Positions 1-11,416 of a DNA stretch of 64,000 nucleotides are shown here, piece by piece. A program made the position numbers and the translations under genes. This DNA comes from Cardamine occulta (lineage: Eukaryota > Streptophyta > Magnoliopsida > Brassicales > Brassicaceae): positions 18,214,343 through 18,278,342 of the forward strand of contig CM051369.1 of assembly GCA_028015245.1 (NCBI GenBank), given 5' to 3'. Each line of letters starts with the position of its first letter. Within the stretch, counting starts at the first letter, position 1. Below the pieces are notes generated by a model, which searched no databases, was not told the origin of the DNA, and saw only the letters and a list, made by a program, of their open reading frames with translations.

Positions 1-648
1 TAAGCAGCACCACTGAAGTAAGGAATAACAAGCCAGCAAGTCAAGATCAGCTTCGTGTATGACCATATCGGTAACCTGATTACACAACAATATTGTCAGC
101 AACAAAATCAAAACTTGTTTCTTTTTGGTTAATGTGGTAAATGGGTTTAAAATCATCTTACCACTCGATGAGTTTGGCGAATGTGAGCTCGAAGAGTGTA
201 AGTAAAGAATAAAGAACCCAATATGTTAGCCATTGCTTGTCATCAGCATGAGATTGAGTTTCAATAGCTTGCACTGAGGCATATCTATCAATTGAAACAT
301 TCAAAGAAGAAAGAAACCATTAGATCAAAACAAGATAAAGTAACAAGCTTTTTTTGCTCTAAAGATTTAAATCATAAGGATTTAACTTACAGAGGATAAA
401 CGAGACTAACGACAGGCCTGCAAAAGATCAACAATTTATAGAAATTAAACAACTTTGAATAATTTAGAATAGAAACTAAACCCTAGATTGTGATGGATTT
501 AGCACAAAGCTACTAGGAAAAAGGAAGGAGATTTAGGGAAAAAGAAAGAAGCTTTTAGAGTTGAATAGAAGAAAGAAGATTATTACCCAGCAAGAACATC
601 GAAGTTCCTGAGAAGAACCTTGATGAAATTTCCAGCTCCAGATCCCAT
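1..648 (-). CDS. HVA22A: HVA22-like protein a (5' part; gene runs off the window start)
   Basis: The first four exons of a TB2/DP1/HVA22 family gene are visible on the minus strand: 648-587, 417-391, 284-162 and 75-1, the last cut by the window edge. All joins are in frame with GT-AG introns. The protein starts MGSGAGNFIKVLLRN and continues with the family core, including PVVSLVYPLYASVQAIE, the hydrophilic turn SHADDKQWLTYW and a following hydrophobic helix. This matches my memory of A. thaliana HVA22A (At1g74520). The family shapes tubular ER membrane through hairpin membrane segments, and HVA22 genes are commonly stress or ABA responsive. The C-terminal half lies outside the window. A CT-rich tract lies just upstream of the start. 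Confidence 0.9.
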
Positions 649-718
649 CACTAAGCTTGATTAGACTCTGAATCTGATTCTTCCTCCACTAAAAACACTA
701 GTATCTCTGGAGATTGAT

Positions 719-750
719 ATAGAGAGAGAGAGAGAGAGAGAGAAAGAGAG
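719..750. repeat. GA/CT microsatellite in the HVA22A leader
   Basis: A nearly uninterrupted (GA)n run on the plus strand lies about 70 bp upstream of the HVA22A start codon. Read on the coding strand it is a CT-rich leader tract, a frequent feature of plant 5' UTRs. Confidence 0.8.
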
Positions 751-1256
751 CGAATAATTGTGTGGTAGACTTGTTGAAAGTTTTTAATGGTGTCAAAAAG
801 CGTGAAAACGAGATGAAATACAAGCTACCATTCAATTCCTCTCGGAATAACAATAATCATCTCAGCTTTTAGGAAATTGTTGCCAAAAATAAAAATGGAA
901 ATTTGCTATCTCTATGTTTTAAGTTTAAACACAAGAAAGTATAAATTTCATTTCTATTTTACCTCTCACAAAAGGAAGTTAGCTATCTAAGATTCTGTAT
1001 TTGCAAATTAAATTTTGGCGAAAAAGGAAATAAATTATTATTTTGTTTTTGGGAGTTATCCCCATATTATACGATTTATATGGAATAAGTAGCGTCTTGA
1101 TGTAACATGTAAGAAGTTGAAATAAGTTCTGGCTTGACTTGAAGTCGAGAATGATATTTTCTTACTATAAATAAGATATGAAAGTAATGTGGATGAAAAT
1201 GTACATAAAGATGACATAATGGTTTTGATCTTAAAGCTGAAATAAGCTTATTTGCA

Positions 1257-3771
1257 TTAGCTCTTGGTGCAGCCGAGTGGGAACGATCGAACCTTCATTC
1301 TTCCTCCCAATGCGAGCGCCAATAGATCGAACTCTTCTACATACCACAGCTCTGATACTATTGCCTGTGTATCAATAGCAAGATGAACTCAATTCATGGT
1401 CAAGAAAACTTGAGTTTTGTTGTAAGTTTACCTTGAATCCTCGGATTTGCTTGTTTAGTCTTGTTACCAACTCATGGAGAAGCTGGAGATGGTCTTCAGA
1501 ACCAGCCTGCTAGATTAAGAAACATTCACTAAGTCATTGAGATCCTGCAACATTGGATTCTGAGTTTCTCAACCATAATTGAAACTTGCCTCAGTAGATG
1601 GAGATATTGGAGGACCAAGCAGCCTCGCTAATGATGTATGAAGAATTGCAGCATCATACTGAAACACAAATAACCACAAGTATCAGACAAGTGGTTAGTG
1701 TTTATTGAGAGATATATACAGTTCATGAAATAGATATTACAAGTTGCTTCTCCGGTGCATGTGGAAGAACAGATCTCAGTTTCCTGCGGATTGTTATGGG
1801 GTCATCTCCAGATTTAACCTGGTGAAGAAAAGATGAAACAAGCTATAAGTCCTATACATCTGATGTAGCCATTTCTAAAGCATTCAAGGAAAAAAATAAA
1901 ATGAAAGATGCATCGATTTTTGTCATGGAGAATGAAATTCCCAAAGTGGTATAATCGATAAAAAACTAGATATCTGACTCCGCTTTGCCTCAAGCAACAA
2001 AATTTACCTTCCAGCATCCAAGAAGAACACCGGTCGAGGTTAATAAAACTCTATCCAAGATAATCTCCAAAGGGCAAAGCTCATTAGCAACTGCTTTAAC
2101 AGCAGCTGCTTCTGCTTCAACCTGATAATGGAGAAGAGATTAAGAGACTCGTATCTTCCCAAGATTAAAATTCTGGTGGATTGGCAATGACATCAATGAT
2201 AAAAGTAAAAAACCTCATCTTCAGTAGCTGGAACAGAGACAATGTGATGCGACGCATGAAACATACTGAAGTGGTACATCTTAGAGTCCTGAAACCAGAC
2301 TGCTAGAAAATAACCCGATGTAAGAAGATGAAAATAAGTGTAACTTAATTTATATATATGGTACTGTATTTAGTTGCTTTTTAACAGTTTTCAAGGACTA
2401 TTGAAAAGAAATATAGTGGTAAGCTTACTATTTTGGAAGTAAGGACTGAACACATTTTTTACGGCCTTCCTGCAATACATATAAAAAGAACACCTTTTAG
2501 CAGTAAAACAATTTGAATTTAAATTAAACAAACTAAATCTGCATTGAGTGAGAATGGGGCAAGTTACACACTCACGAGACTGGGACAGAGTATTCTGTGC
2601 TAAGATGTAATACATTAGCTCGCACAGGGGGATTTGCAACCTATATATGAGCAAACTGAATATCATATGAAATTATATAGTTATCACAAAATTAATTATT
2701 CAATTCACCATACAAAGCCACTAATCCATTCTAACAATAGTAAAAGTAGAGATGTTATCATTCTACCTTCAGGACAGGTGATATCTTTCCATCTTTTAGT
2801 GTGAGGAGATCTGAAAGTGACAATGACTGAGACGTTTCACCTTGTTTAAGGAACTTCGGTCCGTTTTCCTGTAAATCCCGTTCCATTTTATCGTACAACC
2901 TTGTGCTTTGCTCCGCATAGGTAACAAAAGAATCTAAAAAACAGACTTATTATTGCTATGAAAAACCACCTACTTCAGATACAATCTTGATACAGCTAAA
3001 GAACGAAGCTTAAGATAAATAATTAACAAAAGCACTAGATTCCCAAATCAAGCATTGGTCTTTGAATCAGCACTCTGCCATGTTTTGCATTTGAGCTACT
3101 ATTAAACATTCTGGCTAAGAAGCTTCTAGAAGCATACAAAATTGGACAGTTGCTTTAAACATGTTGAGTGTTCCTTAAGCTCAGGATAAACAAATCAAGA
3201 ATGGTGGTTTAAGTACCCATTTTATCCTTAAACATTAAGTTCGGCTAAAGATCCAATGCAGCTCAAAATGTTTGAACACAGAAACAGAGACAGTTCTTTC
3301 AAAACATATAGAAATTAAAAACTAGTTCTTTACGCAACCCTAAGATACACTGGTGCTGATTGAATCCTTCTGTTCGCAAGTCAACATCGATCTTCCATTT
3401 ACGAACCAAAACACGAGTCAACTCATCCGATTATAGAATTAGCTATTTAATCAGATCGGGATTAAATAAAAAATTAAAAAAAAACATCAATGAAATCTGA
3501 GAATATAAAAGGTATATAATTAATTTAGAGACAAAGGGAATGGAAAAAATTGGTGATAAATAAACGACCTTTAAGAACTAAAAACAATGGTTATACCTGA
3601 TGATGAAGATGAAGATGAAGATGAAGATGAAGATGAAGATGAAGAAGTGGATTGCGAATTTCGAAGACCCATTTGGAAGAGAGAGTAGAAAATAGTGAGA
3701 GAGATGGTCCAAAATAACACTGTGATTCTCCAATTCGGTGCCCTAATTGCAGACGTCGTCGTTGTCGCCAT
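1257..3771 (-). CDS. Unknown single-pass membrane protein (At1g74530-like)
   Basis: I assembled ten exons on the minus strand: 3771-3597, 2933-2767, 2640-2576, 2469-2429, 2299-2214, 2121-2008, 1818-1741, 1658-1590, 1506-1432 and 1364-1257. The joined frame is open for 325 codons and ends KSFPLGCTKS-like at TAA 1259-1257. The start used is the ATG at 3771; an in-frame ATG five codons upstream (3786) is possible. Residues 17-35 form one hydrophobic helix (VLFWTISLTIFYSLFQMGL), followed by a serine homopolymer of about 20 residues and a soluble domain with recognisable blocks such as MYHFSMFHASHHIVSVP. This suggests a type II membrane protein. Position between HVA22A and CYP98A8 fits At1g74530, annotated as a transmembrane protein of unknown function. 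I recognise no catalytic motif. The intron after exon 8 uses a GC donor. Confidence 0.82.
3598..3655. repeat. GATGAA hexamer-like microsatellite coding poly-Ser
   Basis: Iterated GATGAA/GATGAAGA units on the plus strand read as TCA/TCT/TCC serine codons on the minus strand, at the end of exon 1 of the unknown membrane protein. The length of this tract probably varies between individuals. Confidence 0.75.
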
Positions 3772-4476
3772 TTTCCTTTTGTTCATTTCTTGACAAAACT
3801 ATCATTTTCTTAAGTCCATCTGATTGTCGCCATTAACGTCAAGCTCTGTTCGGCTTTAATTATTTTTGGTTATTTTCCATCTAATTTTGCCACTCAAATT
3901 TACTTCTTTTTAAGTCCATAAACAAAAAAAGTCCATAATTATTTATTATGAAATAATTTTCTACATAACCTTTTTTTTTCCCAATATTGTGTGGATTTGA
4001 ATCCGCAATGTGATACATCAACAACACTAACACATTCCTTTTTTTTTTAAATGTAAGAAAATTTCAGTAAATAAAGAAAATAAATTAGTGACTAAAAGAC
4101 ACTATGTAAATTTCGATCAAGTAAATATGTATCAAGTGTTTGAAAAATAAAGCACAAAGAATAGATTGGTGCAACTGAACTCTTGCATAATACCAAAGTA
4201 TCAAAATTTCCCAACATATGGATTAGATAAAGCTTTTAAAGCAAACCAAAAATGCAAAAAGTGTGTGAGAGTATAAAGGGACCAAATCACTGCAATTTCA
4301 TGCCCATATCAAACTTGTGTTTAATTTCACTAAACAGACGTAAGCAAATATCCATATAACTTCTGGAAATATATTAAAAAAATTCTTTTATATCTTACAG
4401 TTTGTGTATAAAACTTCAGTGTAAGGTAGATCTTACAATATACATAAAACTTGATCAATTAAAAATCTAGCAAAAA
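3772..4476. promoter_or_regulatory. Divergent intergenic promoter region with CYP98A8 TATA box
   Basis: About 0.7 kb separates two divergent genes. On the plus strand, TATAAAAC at 4408-4415 lies 69 bp before the CYP98A8 ATG and is the likely TATA box. The segment 4248-4312 (GGGACCAAATCAC, then CAATTTCATGC) recurs in similar form upstream of CYP98A9. No gene is seen here. Confidence 0.6.
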
Positions 4477-5970
4477 ATGGTTCTATATATAATTTCATTC
4501 ATCACTATCATCATCACCAGCGTCATGCTTTATCAATGGTGGTGGAGATCCAACATACCACCGGGACCAAGACCACGGTTTCTGATTGGAAACCTCCATC
4601 AAATGAAACCACTTTGGACTCATTCTTTCTTGGAGTGGTCACAGACTTATGGTCCCATCATATCTGTGTGGATAGGGTCACAGCTCACGGTCGTGGTCTC
4701 AAGCTCTGATTTAGCTAGACAAGTGTTGAGAGACAAAGACCATCAACTGTCTAACCGACACAGAATCGCAAGGACGACTCAGACCGGTACCGATCTTGTT
4801 TGGTCTGACTATAGTCCACATTATGTGAAACTGAGAAAACTATGTACTCTCGAGCTCTTCTCTCTGAAAAGCATCGAGAATTTCAGGTCGTTGAGAAAGA
4901 TGGAAACAACATCGATGGTTATGTCGATTCTTAAGGACTTGATGAGTGATTCAGGCGATGACCAGGCGCAAAAACCGGTGGTCGTGAGGAAGTATCTAGC
5001 TGCGGTTGTTTTGAACACAATCTCAAAAGTAATGATCGGGAAAGAGTTTGGGGCTGAAGAAGGAAAAGAGTTTAAAGCGATCGTTGAGAAAGAACATCTT
5101 CTAAGTGGCTCAGGGACGTTGTTTGATCACGTCTGGTGGCTCAAATGGGTTTCTTCTTGGCTCATTAGCGATAAAGAATTCTTAGAGCACAAGGATCGGA
5201 GAACAAAGTGGTTTAGAGGAGCTATAATGGAGGAAGAAGATGTAGTAGTAGAAGATCACAGAGGTTTTGTTCGGAAGTTGTTAGTGTTGAAAGAGCAGAA
5301 AGAGCTAAGCGAAGAGACAGTTGGTGGACTAGTCTGGAACATGTTAACCGCTGGTGCTGACACAACCGCGGTTGTTATCGAATGGGCTATGGCAGAGATG
5401 ATCAAATGCCCTACGGTGCAAGAAAAGGCACAACAGGAACTTGATTCAGTTGTTGGATCCGAACGGTTAATGAATGAATCAGATATTCCAAAACTGCCAT
5501 ATCTACAATGCTTGGTTAAAGAAGCTCTCAGGCTTCATCCATCAACACCTTTAATGCTTCCACACAAAGCAAGTGAAACAGTTTGGATAGGTGGGTACAA
5601 GGTTCCTAAGGGGGCCACAGTTTATGTCAACGTGCAGGCGATTGGGCGTGATCCTGCAAACTGGAAAAACCCGGAGGAGTTTAAACCAGAGCGGTTTGTT
5701 GTGGAGGAAACTGATGTTAAAGGTCGAGACTATAGAGTTCTTCCGTTTGGATCGGGAAGACGGATGTGTCCAGCAGCACAGCTTAGTATGAACTTGATGA
5801 CATTGGTAATGGGAAATTTGTTGCATTGCTTCTCATGGAGTTCTCCTATTTCTGGTGAGATGATTGACATGAGTGAGAATCCTGGATTGCTTTGTAACAT
5901 GAGGACTCCATTACAGGCTCTAGCTTCACCGAGAGCTGCCGCAAGAGTTATACCTTTAACTTTGGATTGA
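4477..5970 (+). CDS. CYP98A8: Cytochrome P450 CYP98A8 (phenolamide meta-hydroxylase)
   Basis: This is a single uninterrupted ORF of 497 aa, the usual length for CYP98A8. It has an N-terminal membrane anchor (residues 2-20), the hinge PPGPRP (29-34), the I-helix motif AGADTT (292-297), ExxR (E349-R352) and the heme-binding loop FGSGRRMCPAAQ with Cys431. The residue two after the cysteine is Ala where most P450s have Gly; as I recall, A. thaliana CYP98A8/9 share this. In A. thaliana CYP98A8 hydroxylates the coumaroyl rings of tri-coumaroyl-spermidine in the tapetum for pollen-coat phenolamides. The intronless structure agrees with the published origin by retroposition of CYP98A3. It lies in tandem with CYP98A9, 1.1 kb downstream, and both share promoter blocks, implying co-expression. 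Confidence 0.93.
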   Translation: MVLYIISFITIIITSVMLYQWWWRSNIPPGPRPRFLIGNLHQMKPLWTHSFLEWSQTYGPIISVWIGSQLTVVVSSSDLARQVLRDKDHQLSNRHRIARTTQTGTDLVWSDYSPHYVKLRKLCTLELFSLKSIENFRSLRKMETTSMVMSILKDLMSDSGDDQAQKPVVVRKYLAAVVLNTISKVMIGKEFGAEEGKEFKAIVEKEHLLSGSGTLFDHVWWLKWVSSWLISDKEFLEHKDRRTKWFRGAIMEEEDVVVEDHRGFVRKLLVLKEQKELSEETVGGLVWNMLTAGADTTAVVIEWAMAEMIKCPTVQEKAQQELDSVVGSERLMNESDIPKLPYLQCLVKEALRLHPSTPLMLPHKASETVWIGGYKVPKGATVYVNVQAIGRDPANWKNPEEFKPERFVVEETDVKGRDYRVLPFGSGRRMCPAAQLSMNLMTLVMGNLLHCFSWSSPISGEMIDMSENPGLLCNMRTPLQALASPRAAARVIPLTLD

Positions 5971-7056
5971 TATAGATAACATAATGAAACTTCATAGACT
6001 ATGATGACTCTCATTATGGAAAAGAAGAGGGAGCTATGTCTAACCCAAGAGGCATGGATGAAAATGGTTTCATATAAATAAAATGTAGCTTTCAGATATG
6101 GAAAATAAAAGAGTATATAATTTACATGGCGAAGGCTGAATCTCATGATAAGCATTGGCTATACTAAAATCTCATTAGACAAGTCTTATACATCTTTAAT
6201 AGAATCATACGAGCAATGTAGTTATCTTGGGCTACCATCATTTGAAGATATCTCTAGCCTGATAGTTTCTACTAAAACACTTCATTTGGTTCAAAACAAA
6301 CAAAGCCCAATAACAATATACAATGTCCAAAAACTAAGGGTATTTCGAATCTTCCTCTTATTGTCTGTGCATATTGACACACCGTAGAAAAGAGGATCAA
6401 CTAAGATTAAAAATGAGATGAAAATGGTGAAGTAGTCAAGAGAGGATTGGACCAAAGAACCTGCTTGCTACAAGAAGAAATTTCCAAGTTCAAATTGGGC
6501 TGACATGGTGTTGAACTTAGCACAAATTGGAAGATGTATGTATGTAAACCGAGCTAATCCAATCTTGGTTCATTAACTAATTAACCGATCAAGTTCAAAT
6601 CAGAAACACTTGTCCGTGAGTGTTCATAGAACTCAAAGCCAATTTGACAATAACATAACTAAATCTCCATTTACCATATAGTTTTTTTTTGGACAAATGT
6701 AAAATTTGGAACTTGGATACATTAGTGCAAGATATACATATTGCTACCTCAAAAGGTTTATAGATTGTAAATGAAAATGTCTTTCTTGTAACAAATAAAA
6801 TGACTTCTACTAAAACTTTCAATCAAATAAAAAATGCAATTAGTGTGGGAAAGCAAAAGGGAACCAATTCACAACAATTTCATGCTGATTATCAAAATTA
6901 CGTGCTGTCTAAATAGCTTATTCAATAACCATGACTCTGAATAATAAGAATTTATATAAATGATTTAACAATTCGTGTATAAAAAAAAACCACTTCAATC
7001 TGATGTGAGGAAGCATCAAACTTGTATTTACTATTATTTCACTTTCTCTAATCAAA
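5971..7056 (+). promoter_or_regulatory. CYP98A8-CYP98A9 spacer with CYP98A9 promoter
   Basis: No gene is seen in this 1.1-kb spacer. Near its end, TATAAAAA at 6978-6985 sits about 79 bp before the CYP98A9 start. The segment 6829-6895 resembles 4248-4312 upstream of CYP98A8: both have an AAATGCAA-like run, GGGA(A)CCAA-TTCAC, then CAATTTCATGC. The similarity reflects either tandem duplication or conservation of a shared anther promoter element. Confidence 0.6.
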
Positions 7057-8541
7057 ATGGATTTCTTACTGATTTCATTAATCACTATCATAATCGCCGC
7101 CGTCATACAACATCTACGACGTCGGAGATCCAACATACCGCCAGGACCACCACCGCATTTTCTGGTTGGAAACCTTAATCAACTGAAACCACAATGGACA
7201 CATTCTTTCTCCGAGTGGTCACAAACTTATGGCCCCATCATATCGGTGTGGTTAGGGTCACAACTCTCTATTGTGGTCTCGAGCTCTGACTTAGCCAAAC
7301 AAGTGTTGAGAGACAAAGACTACCAACTGTGTAACCGACAAAGAACCGCAAGGATGACTCAGAACGGTAGCGATCTTATTTGGTCTGATTACGGACAACA
7401 TTATGTCAAACTGAGGAAACTATGTACACTCGAGCTTTTCTCTCTGAAGAGCATCGAGAGTTTCAGGTCAATGAGAGAGATGGAAGTAAGATCGATGGTT
7501 AGATCGATCTTCATGGACTTGATGAGCGATGATAAGAAACCTGTGATGTTAAGGAACTATCTAAGTTCGGTTGCTTTGAACATTGTTTCAAGATTAGTAA
7601 TTGGGAAAACGTTCGAACCAAAAGAAGGAAAAGAGTTTAAGTCGATTGTAGAAAGAGAGACTCGCTTGCCTGGTGCAACCAAGCTGCTTGATTACACCGT
7701 TTGGCTTAAACGGGTTTCGTCGCGGTTCACTAGTGACAAGGCGTTCATGAAGCACATGGCTCGGAGAAAGAATTGGTTTAAACGAGCTGTAATGGGAGAA
7801 GTATATGGAGGAGGAGAGCAAAAGTGTTTTGTTCAGAGGTTGTTAGAGTTGAAAGAGAAGAATGAGCTAAGCGAGGAGACAGTGATGGGACTGGTCTGGA
7901 ACATGTTAACCGCAGGTGCTGATACAAACGCCATTACTATCGAATGGGCCATGGCAGAGATGATCAGATGCCCGAATGTGCAAGAAAAGGTGCAGAGTGA
8001 GCTTGATTCAGTGGTTGGTTCCAAACGGTTAATGTCTGAATCAGATATCCCAAACCTGCAATATCTGCAAAGTGTAGTCAAAGAAGCTCTCCGGCTTCAC
8101 CCTCCAACACCGTTGATGCTTCCACACAAGGCCAGTGAAACAGTTCAGATAGGTGAATACAAAGTTCCTAAGGGAACAACAATTTATGTCAACGTGCAGG
8201 CGATTGGCCGAGATTCTGCAAACTGGAAGAACCCAGATGAGTTTAGACCAGAGCGGTTTCTCGAGGAGGAAACCGATGTCAAAGGTCAAGACTTTCGAAT
8301 TCTTCCGTTTGGGTCGGGAAGACGGGTATGTCCAGCCGCACAACTCAGTATCAATATGATGGCATTAGCATTGGGTAATTTGCTGCATTGCTTCTCATGG
8401 ACAACATCTATACCTCGCGAAAACATCGATATGACTGAGAAACCTGGATTAGTTTGTTACATGAAGACTCCATTGCAGGCTATAGCTTCGTCCAGGCTGC
8501 CACAAGATTTGTACCTTAACTTTTCGCAGAAATGTATATGA
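7057..8541 (+). CDS. CYP98A9: Cytochrome P450 CYP98A9 (phenolamide hydroxylase)
   Basis: This intronless P450 ORF of 494 aa is clearly paralogous to CYP98A8 just upstream. It has an N-terminal anchor, PPGPPPHF hinge, I-helix AGADTN (286-291), the ExxR block KEALRLHPPTPLMLPHKASE and heme loop FGSGRRVCPAAQ with Cys425. In A. thaliana CYP98A9 acts after CYP98A8 and O-methylation, hydroxylating feruloyl-spermidine conjugates in the tapetum. Two oddities stand out. The second threonine of the (A/G)Gx(D/E)T(T/S) oxygen-activation motif is Asn291. The C-terminus is extended by about seven residues relative to the A. thaliana length I remember (487 aa). The rest of the fold is intact, so I call it functional. 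Confidence 0.92.
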   Translation: MDFLLISLITIIIAAVIQHLRRRRSNIPPGPPPHFLVGNLNQLKPQWTHSFSEWSQTYGPIISVWLGSQLSIVVSSSDLAKQVLRDKDYQLCNRQRTARMTQNGSDLIWSDYGQHYVKLRKLCTLELFSLKSIESFRSMREMEVRSMVRSIFMDLMSDDKKPVMLRNYLSSVALNIVSRLVIGKTFEPKEGKEFKSIVERETRLPGATKLLDYTVWLKRVSSRFTSDKAFMKHMARRKNWFKRAVMGEVYGGGEQKCFVQRLLELKEKNELSEETVMGLVWNMLTAGADTNAITIEWAMAEMIRCPNVQEKVQSELDSVVGSKRLMSESDIPNLQYLQSVVKEALRLHPPTPLMLPHKASETVQIGEYKVPKGTTIYVNVQAIGRDSANWKNPDEFRPERFLEEETDVKGQDFRILPFGSGRRVCPAAQLSINMMALALGNLLHCFSWTTSIPRENIDMTEKPGLVCYMKTPLQAIASSRLPQDLYLNFSQKCI

Positions 8542-8781
8542 TTAATCAATCTAAGACACATATTCTCACTGAGAAAGAGAAAAAAGAGATAGCTATGGCA
8601 AGATTTGGGATGACTGATAAAATGGTTCGAACAAACATAATGTAACTATTACGGTAAATAAAACTAAATATTCCAAAGGAGAAAGCTGAGTCTGATCATT
8701 GCTAAAATTGAGAACCTTATAACACAAACTTTACACATCTGTTATAGAAGCAAGCCAGCAATGTGTTCTCTTTCGCTCCAA
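8542..8781. other. Short convergent spacer CYP98A9 / NRP1
   Basis: 240 bp between the convergent 3' ends of CYP98A9 and NRP1; it should hold both 3' UTRs. No gene is seen. Confidence 0.5.
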
Positions 8782-10946
8782 TCATTCTTCAGCATCTTCC
8801 TCTTCTTCATCATTGTCCTCGTCTTCTTCATCAGAGTCATCTTCTTTTCCCTGAAAATTAACAATTTTCAAAGATATTTCAGGAAACTAAAAGATGAAGC
8901 ACAGCAACAAACCATGTGACTCATAATAACAATGTTCAAACTAATGCTCAACCAATCAATAGCAGTGAAATGATTTGTTTACCTCTTCGTCACCATCATC
9001 ATCTCCTTCAAAATCCTCTTCATCAGCCTCCTACATACACCAACAAAATCTTTAAGCAACTTTTCTCATCTAAAGAAAAGAGGATGTAAGATTGAAAGTT
9101 TACATTGTTGAAGTAGGTGAGAGGGTTGGACCACAAATCTTCCTTGATAATATCAGCGACCTACAAGAGGAGATTTCAGAGTTTAAATTGAGCAGACAAT
9201 AAACATGGTGGTTAAATTAACTTATAACAAGTCAGAAAGCAGAGGAGCATGCACCTCATCATGAATCTCATCCCCAGCATCCTCCTTATGCTGAGCATCA
9301 GTAAACCAAATAAAGAAGCTGAAGAGAAAGTAAAGTGGAAAGTCGTTAATCACATGCAATTACTAATAATAAAAACTTTAGCTTTGTATCATGAGCATCA
9401 TATATACACGACCACAAGTATTTCACTTCAAGTGTGTAAGCACTTAATGGGATCAAGAACAATACCTCTCTTCTGGTAATGCACGCTTGTTTCCTTTCTT
9501 ATCATCATGGTTCACTCCATTTGGCAAGCCCTTCAAAGTTGAGAAACATCATTAACAATAATGCCAAAGAAAGAAAGTAAGAAACTTATTATGTTGCACA
9601 AGTAAAAATGTATAATTTTTACCTTGCCCTCCTTCCATTTGATAGGAGTAGCTGTGATTTTAGTTGTTCCTTCTTCGAGGAAGGTAAACGTCTTAGTAAG
9701 CTTGGCATCCTCAAAGAACGGATTGGAATTGAAGTGCTGTGATTAATCCCCAATTTAACAAGTAAATTAACAATACCCATTAATCTTCTTAGATCAAGAG
9801 GGGAAGACACAAAAAAAGAAAAAGTAATGACTAGGATAAAGAAACATACAAAAGTTATAGAGTATCCAGATTTCACATCTTTGGCATCCTCCACTTCCAG
9901 AGAGTTCAAGTACTTAAATATCTGTAAAAGCAGGGAAATCAAATGAAGAGGTAAGAAGGATGCAACTTTACAGAATATATTAAAGTACAATGGGATAGTT
10001 AGCTACATATATAGATAGTTTAGCTGCAAAATAATGAAAAAAGTGCATCCATCCAAAAACAATCAAACCTTTTGGTCTTCGTCAGTCAAGAGGTCACCTA
10101 ATGCAGGATGACTCAAAAACTGCAGAGAATATGAATGGTCGATAAGTAGAAGATGTTTTAAACAATTAACTGAAAACTAACTAGAAAATATTACTTACAG
10201 CAGTCATCCAAAAGTCTGGAATCGATTTGATAACTTCGTTACGCTTGTCATAGACAGGTTTCCTAATCTCGTTATATTTCTGCTCCACTTCCAACACCTC
10301 ATCGCTAGCCTTTTCGTTAATCTAGAACCAAAGAAAACGATTTATAGTTAATGTCAATTCTATTTTGTCCTAATGACTTGATGATATGTGTATGTTTGAG
10401 CTTTAACTTCTCAATTAGAGCTCATTGGAAAATCCAATTGCAGAGAGCAGTCACATGAATGAAATTAACCAAGCAGAAATCACTCAAAAAAAAGTTCTCA
10501 AATTGCATTGTCCAATACACTATTTGCCACTACTGTATCAGTAAGACAAAACAAAGAGCATCTTTCATGTGAAATTCAGGAAGGCCATAAATAAAGATAT
10601 GAACTTTATGCATACTTAGCCAACAGAAACATCATCAAATATTCAAATCCAGCTACAGAAACACATCAAGTAAAAGCTGGTAAACCAGAAATCAAAATTG
10701 GAATCAATTCAACATAACCAGGACACAGGGCACAAGAACACCGGTTAAAAAAAACAAAGGGGATAATCCAGAGAATTCGAGCAAGTAAACAGTGAAATGA
10801 GAGAAAGAGAGTTTCACCTTCTCGAGGTCATCTTGAATCTCCTGAAGCTTCTCAATTGAGAGAACAAGCTCTCCATCGATTTGCTCCAAGTTTTCTTCTT
10901 CGACTTTCTCTTCAATTTTCGCCTTCTTGCTCTTTTCAGCGACCAT
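8782..10946 (-). CDS. NRP1: NAP1-related histone chaperone NRP1
   Basis: Ten in-frame exons on the minus strand: 10946-10818, 10321-10199, 10119-10069, 9921-9850, 9736-9623, 9530-9466, 9318-9255, 9160-9104, 9030-8983 and 8850-8782. They encode 263 aa ending in a long Asp/Glu tail and TGA. The start MVAEKSKKAKIEEK is followed by a basic patch, a coiled-coil dimerisation helix (about 20-75) and the SET/NAP earmuff domain with blocks such as WMTAFLSHPALGDLLTDEDQ. The acidic tail (about 225-263) is typical of SET/NRP proteins. The family binds H2A-H2B; NRP1 and NRP2 act redundantly in root meristem chromatin in A. thaliana. Synteny fits At1g74560. No lesion is seen. Confidence 0.93.
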
Positions 10947-11183
10947 TTTCACTTCACTCCCTTTGAGAAAACCCTAATTCCAAATAAAAGAGAGGATTTA
11001 GCTCCTCCTTATGGTTTCTCTATCTCACTTGTGTTCCGTCTCAAGAGAATCCGCTAAAACCCTAGTTCCTGACGAAGTTTATGCTGGTGAAGTGTGAGTG
11101 TGGGCAAATGGACTTAGGGTTTTGAGGGGTTTATGTGGACCAATCAAATTGCGACAGCCGATGCAAAGAAGGGTATATTAGTC

Positions 11184-11416
11184 AATTTCGTAACCAACCT
11201 AAGGGTAGTTTAGGATTTTGCCTTCACATGCTTTTTTAAGTAACCCATTAAAATAGTTGATTTAATAAAAGGGGATTAAGTCATTTAATTTTTGCCTTTT
11301 TGTGTCGTATTATTTACTTCAGGACCACTAAAACAGAATTCTTCTAAGATATAAACAACTTGAGAAAATATCCACTACAAATTAATTGCTCTAAAATAAT
11401 AAAAAAATTGAATGTT
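11184..11416. repeat. Perfect 233-bp tandem duplication, copy 1
   Basis: Begins AATTTCGTAACCAACC and ends ATTGAATGTT. It is followed immediately by a second copy that I read as identical over the full length. It lies in the upstream region of NRP1, between NRP1 and tRNA-Leu. Confidence 0.92.

Noticed and set aside
6145..6387. Short plus-strand frame between the two CYP98A genes
   Set aside because: 80 codons of AT-rich sequence, not similar to any P450 part; no start or splice context.
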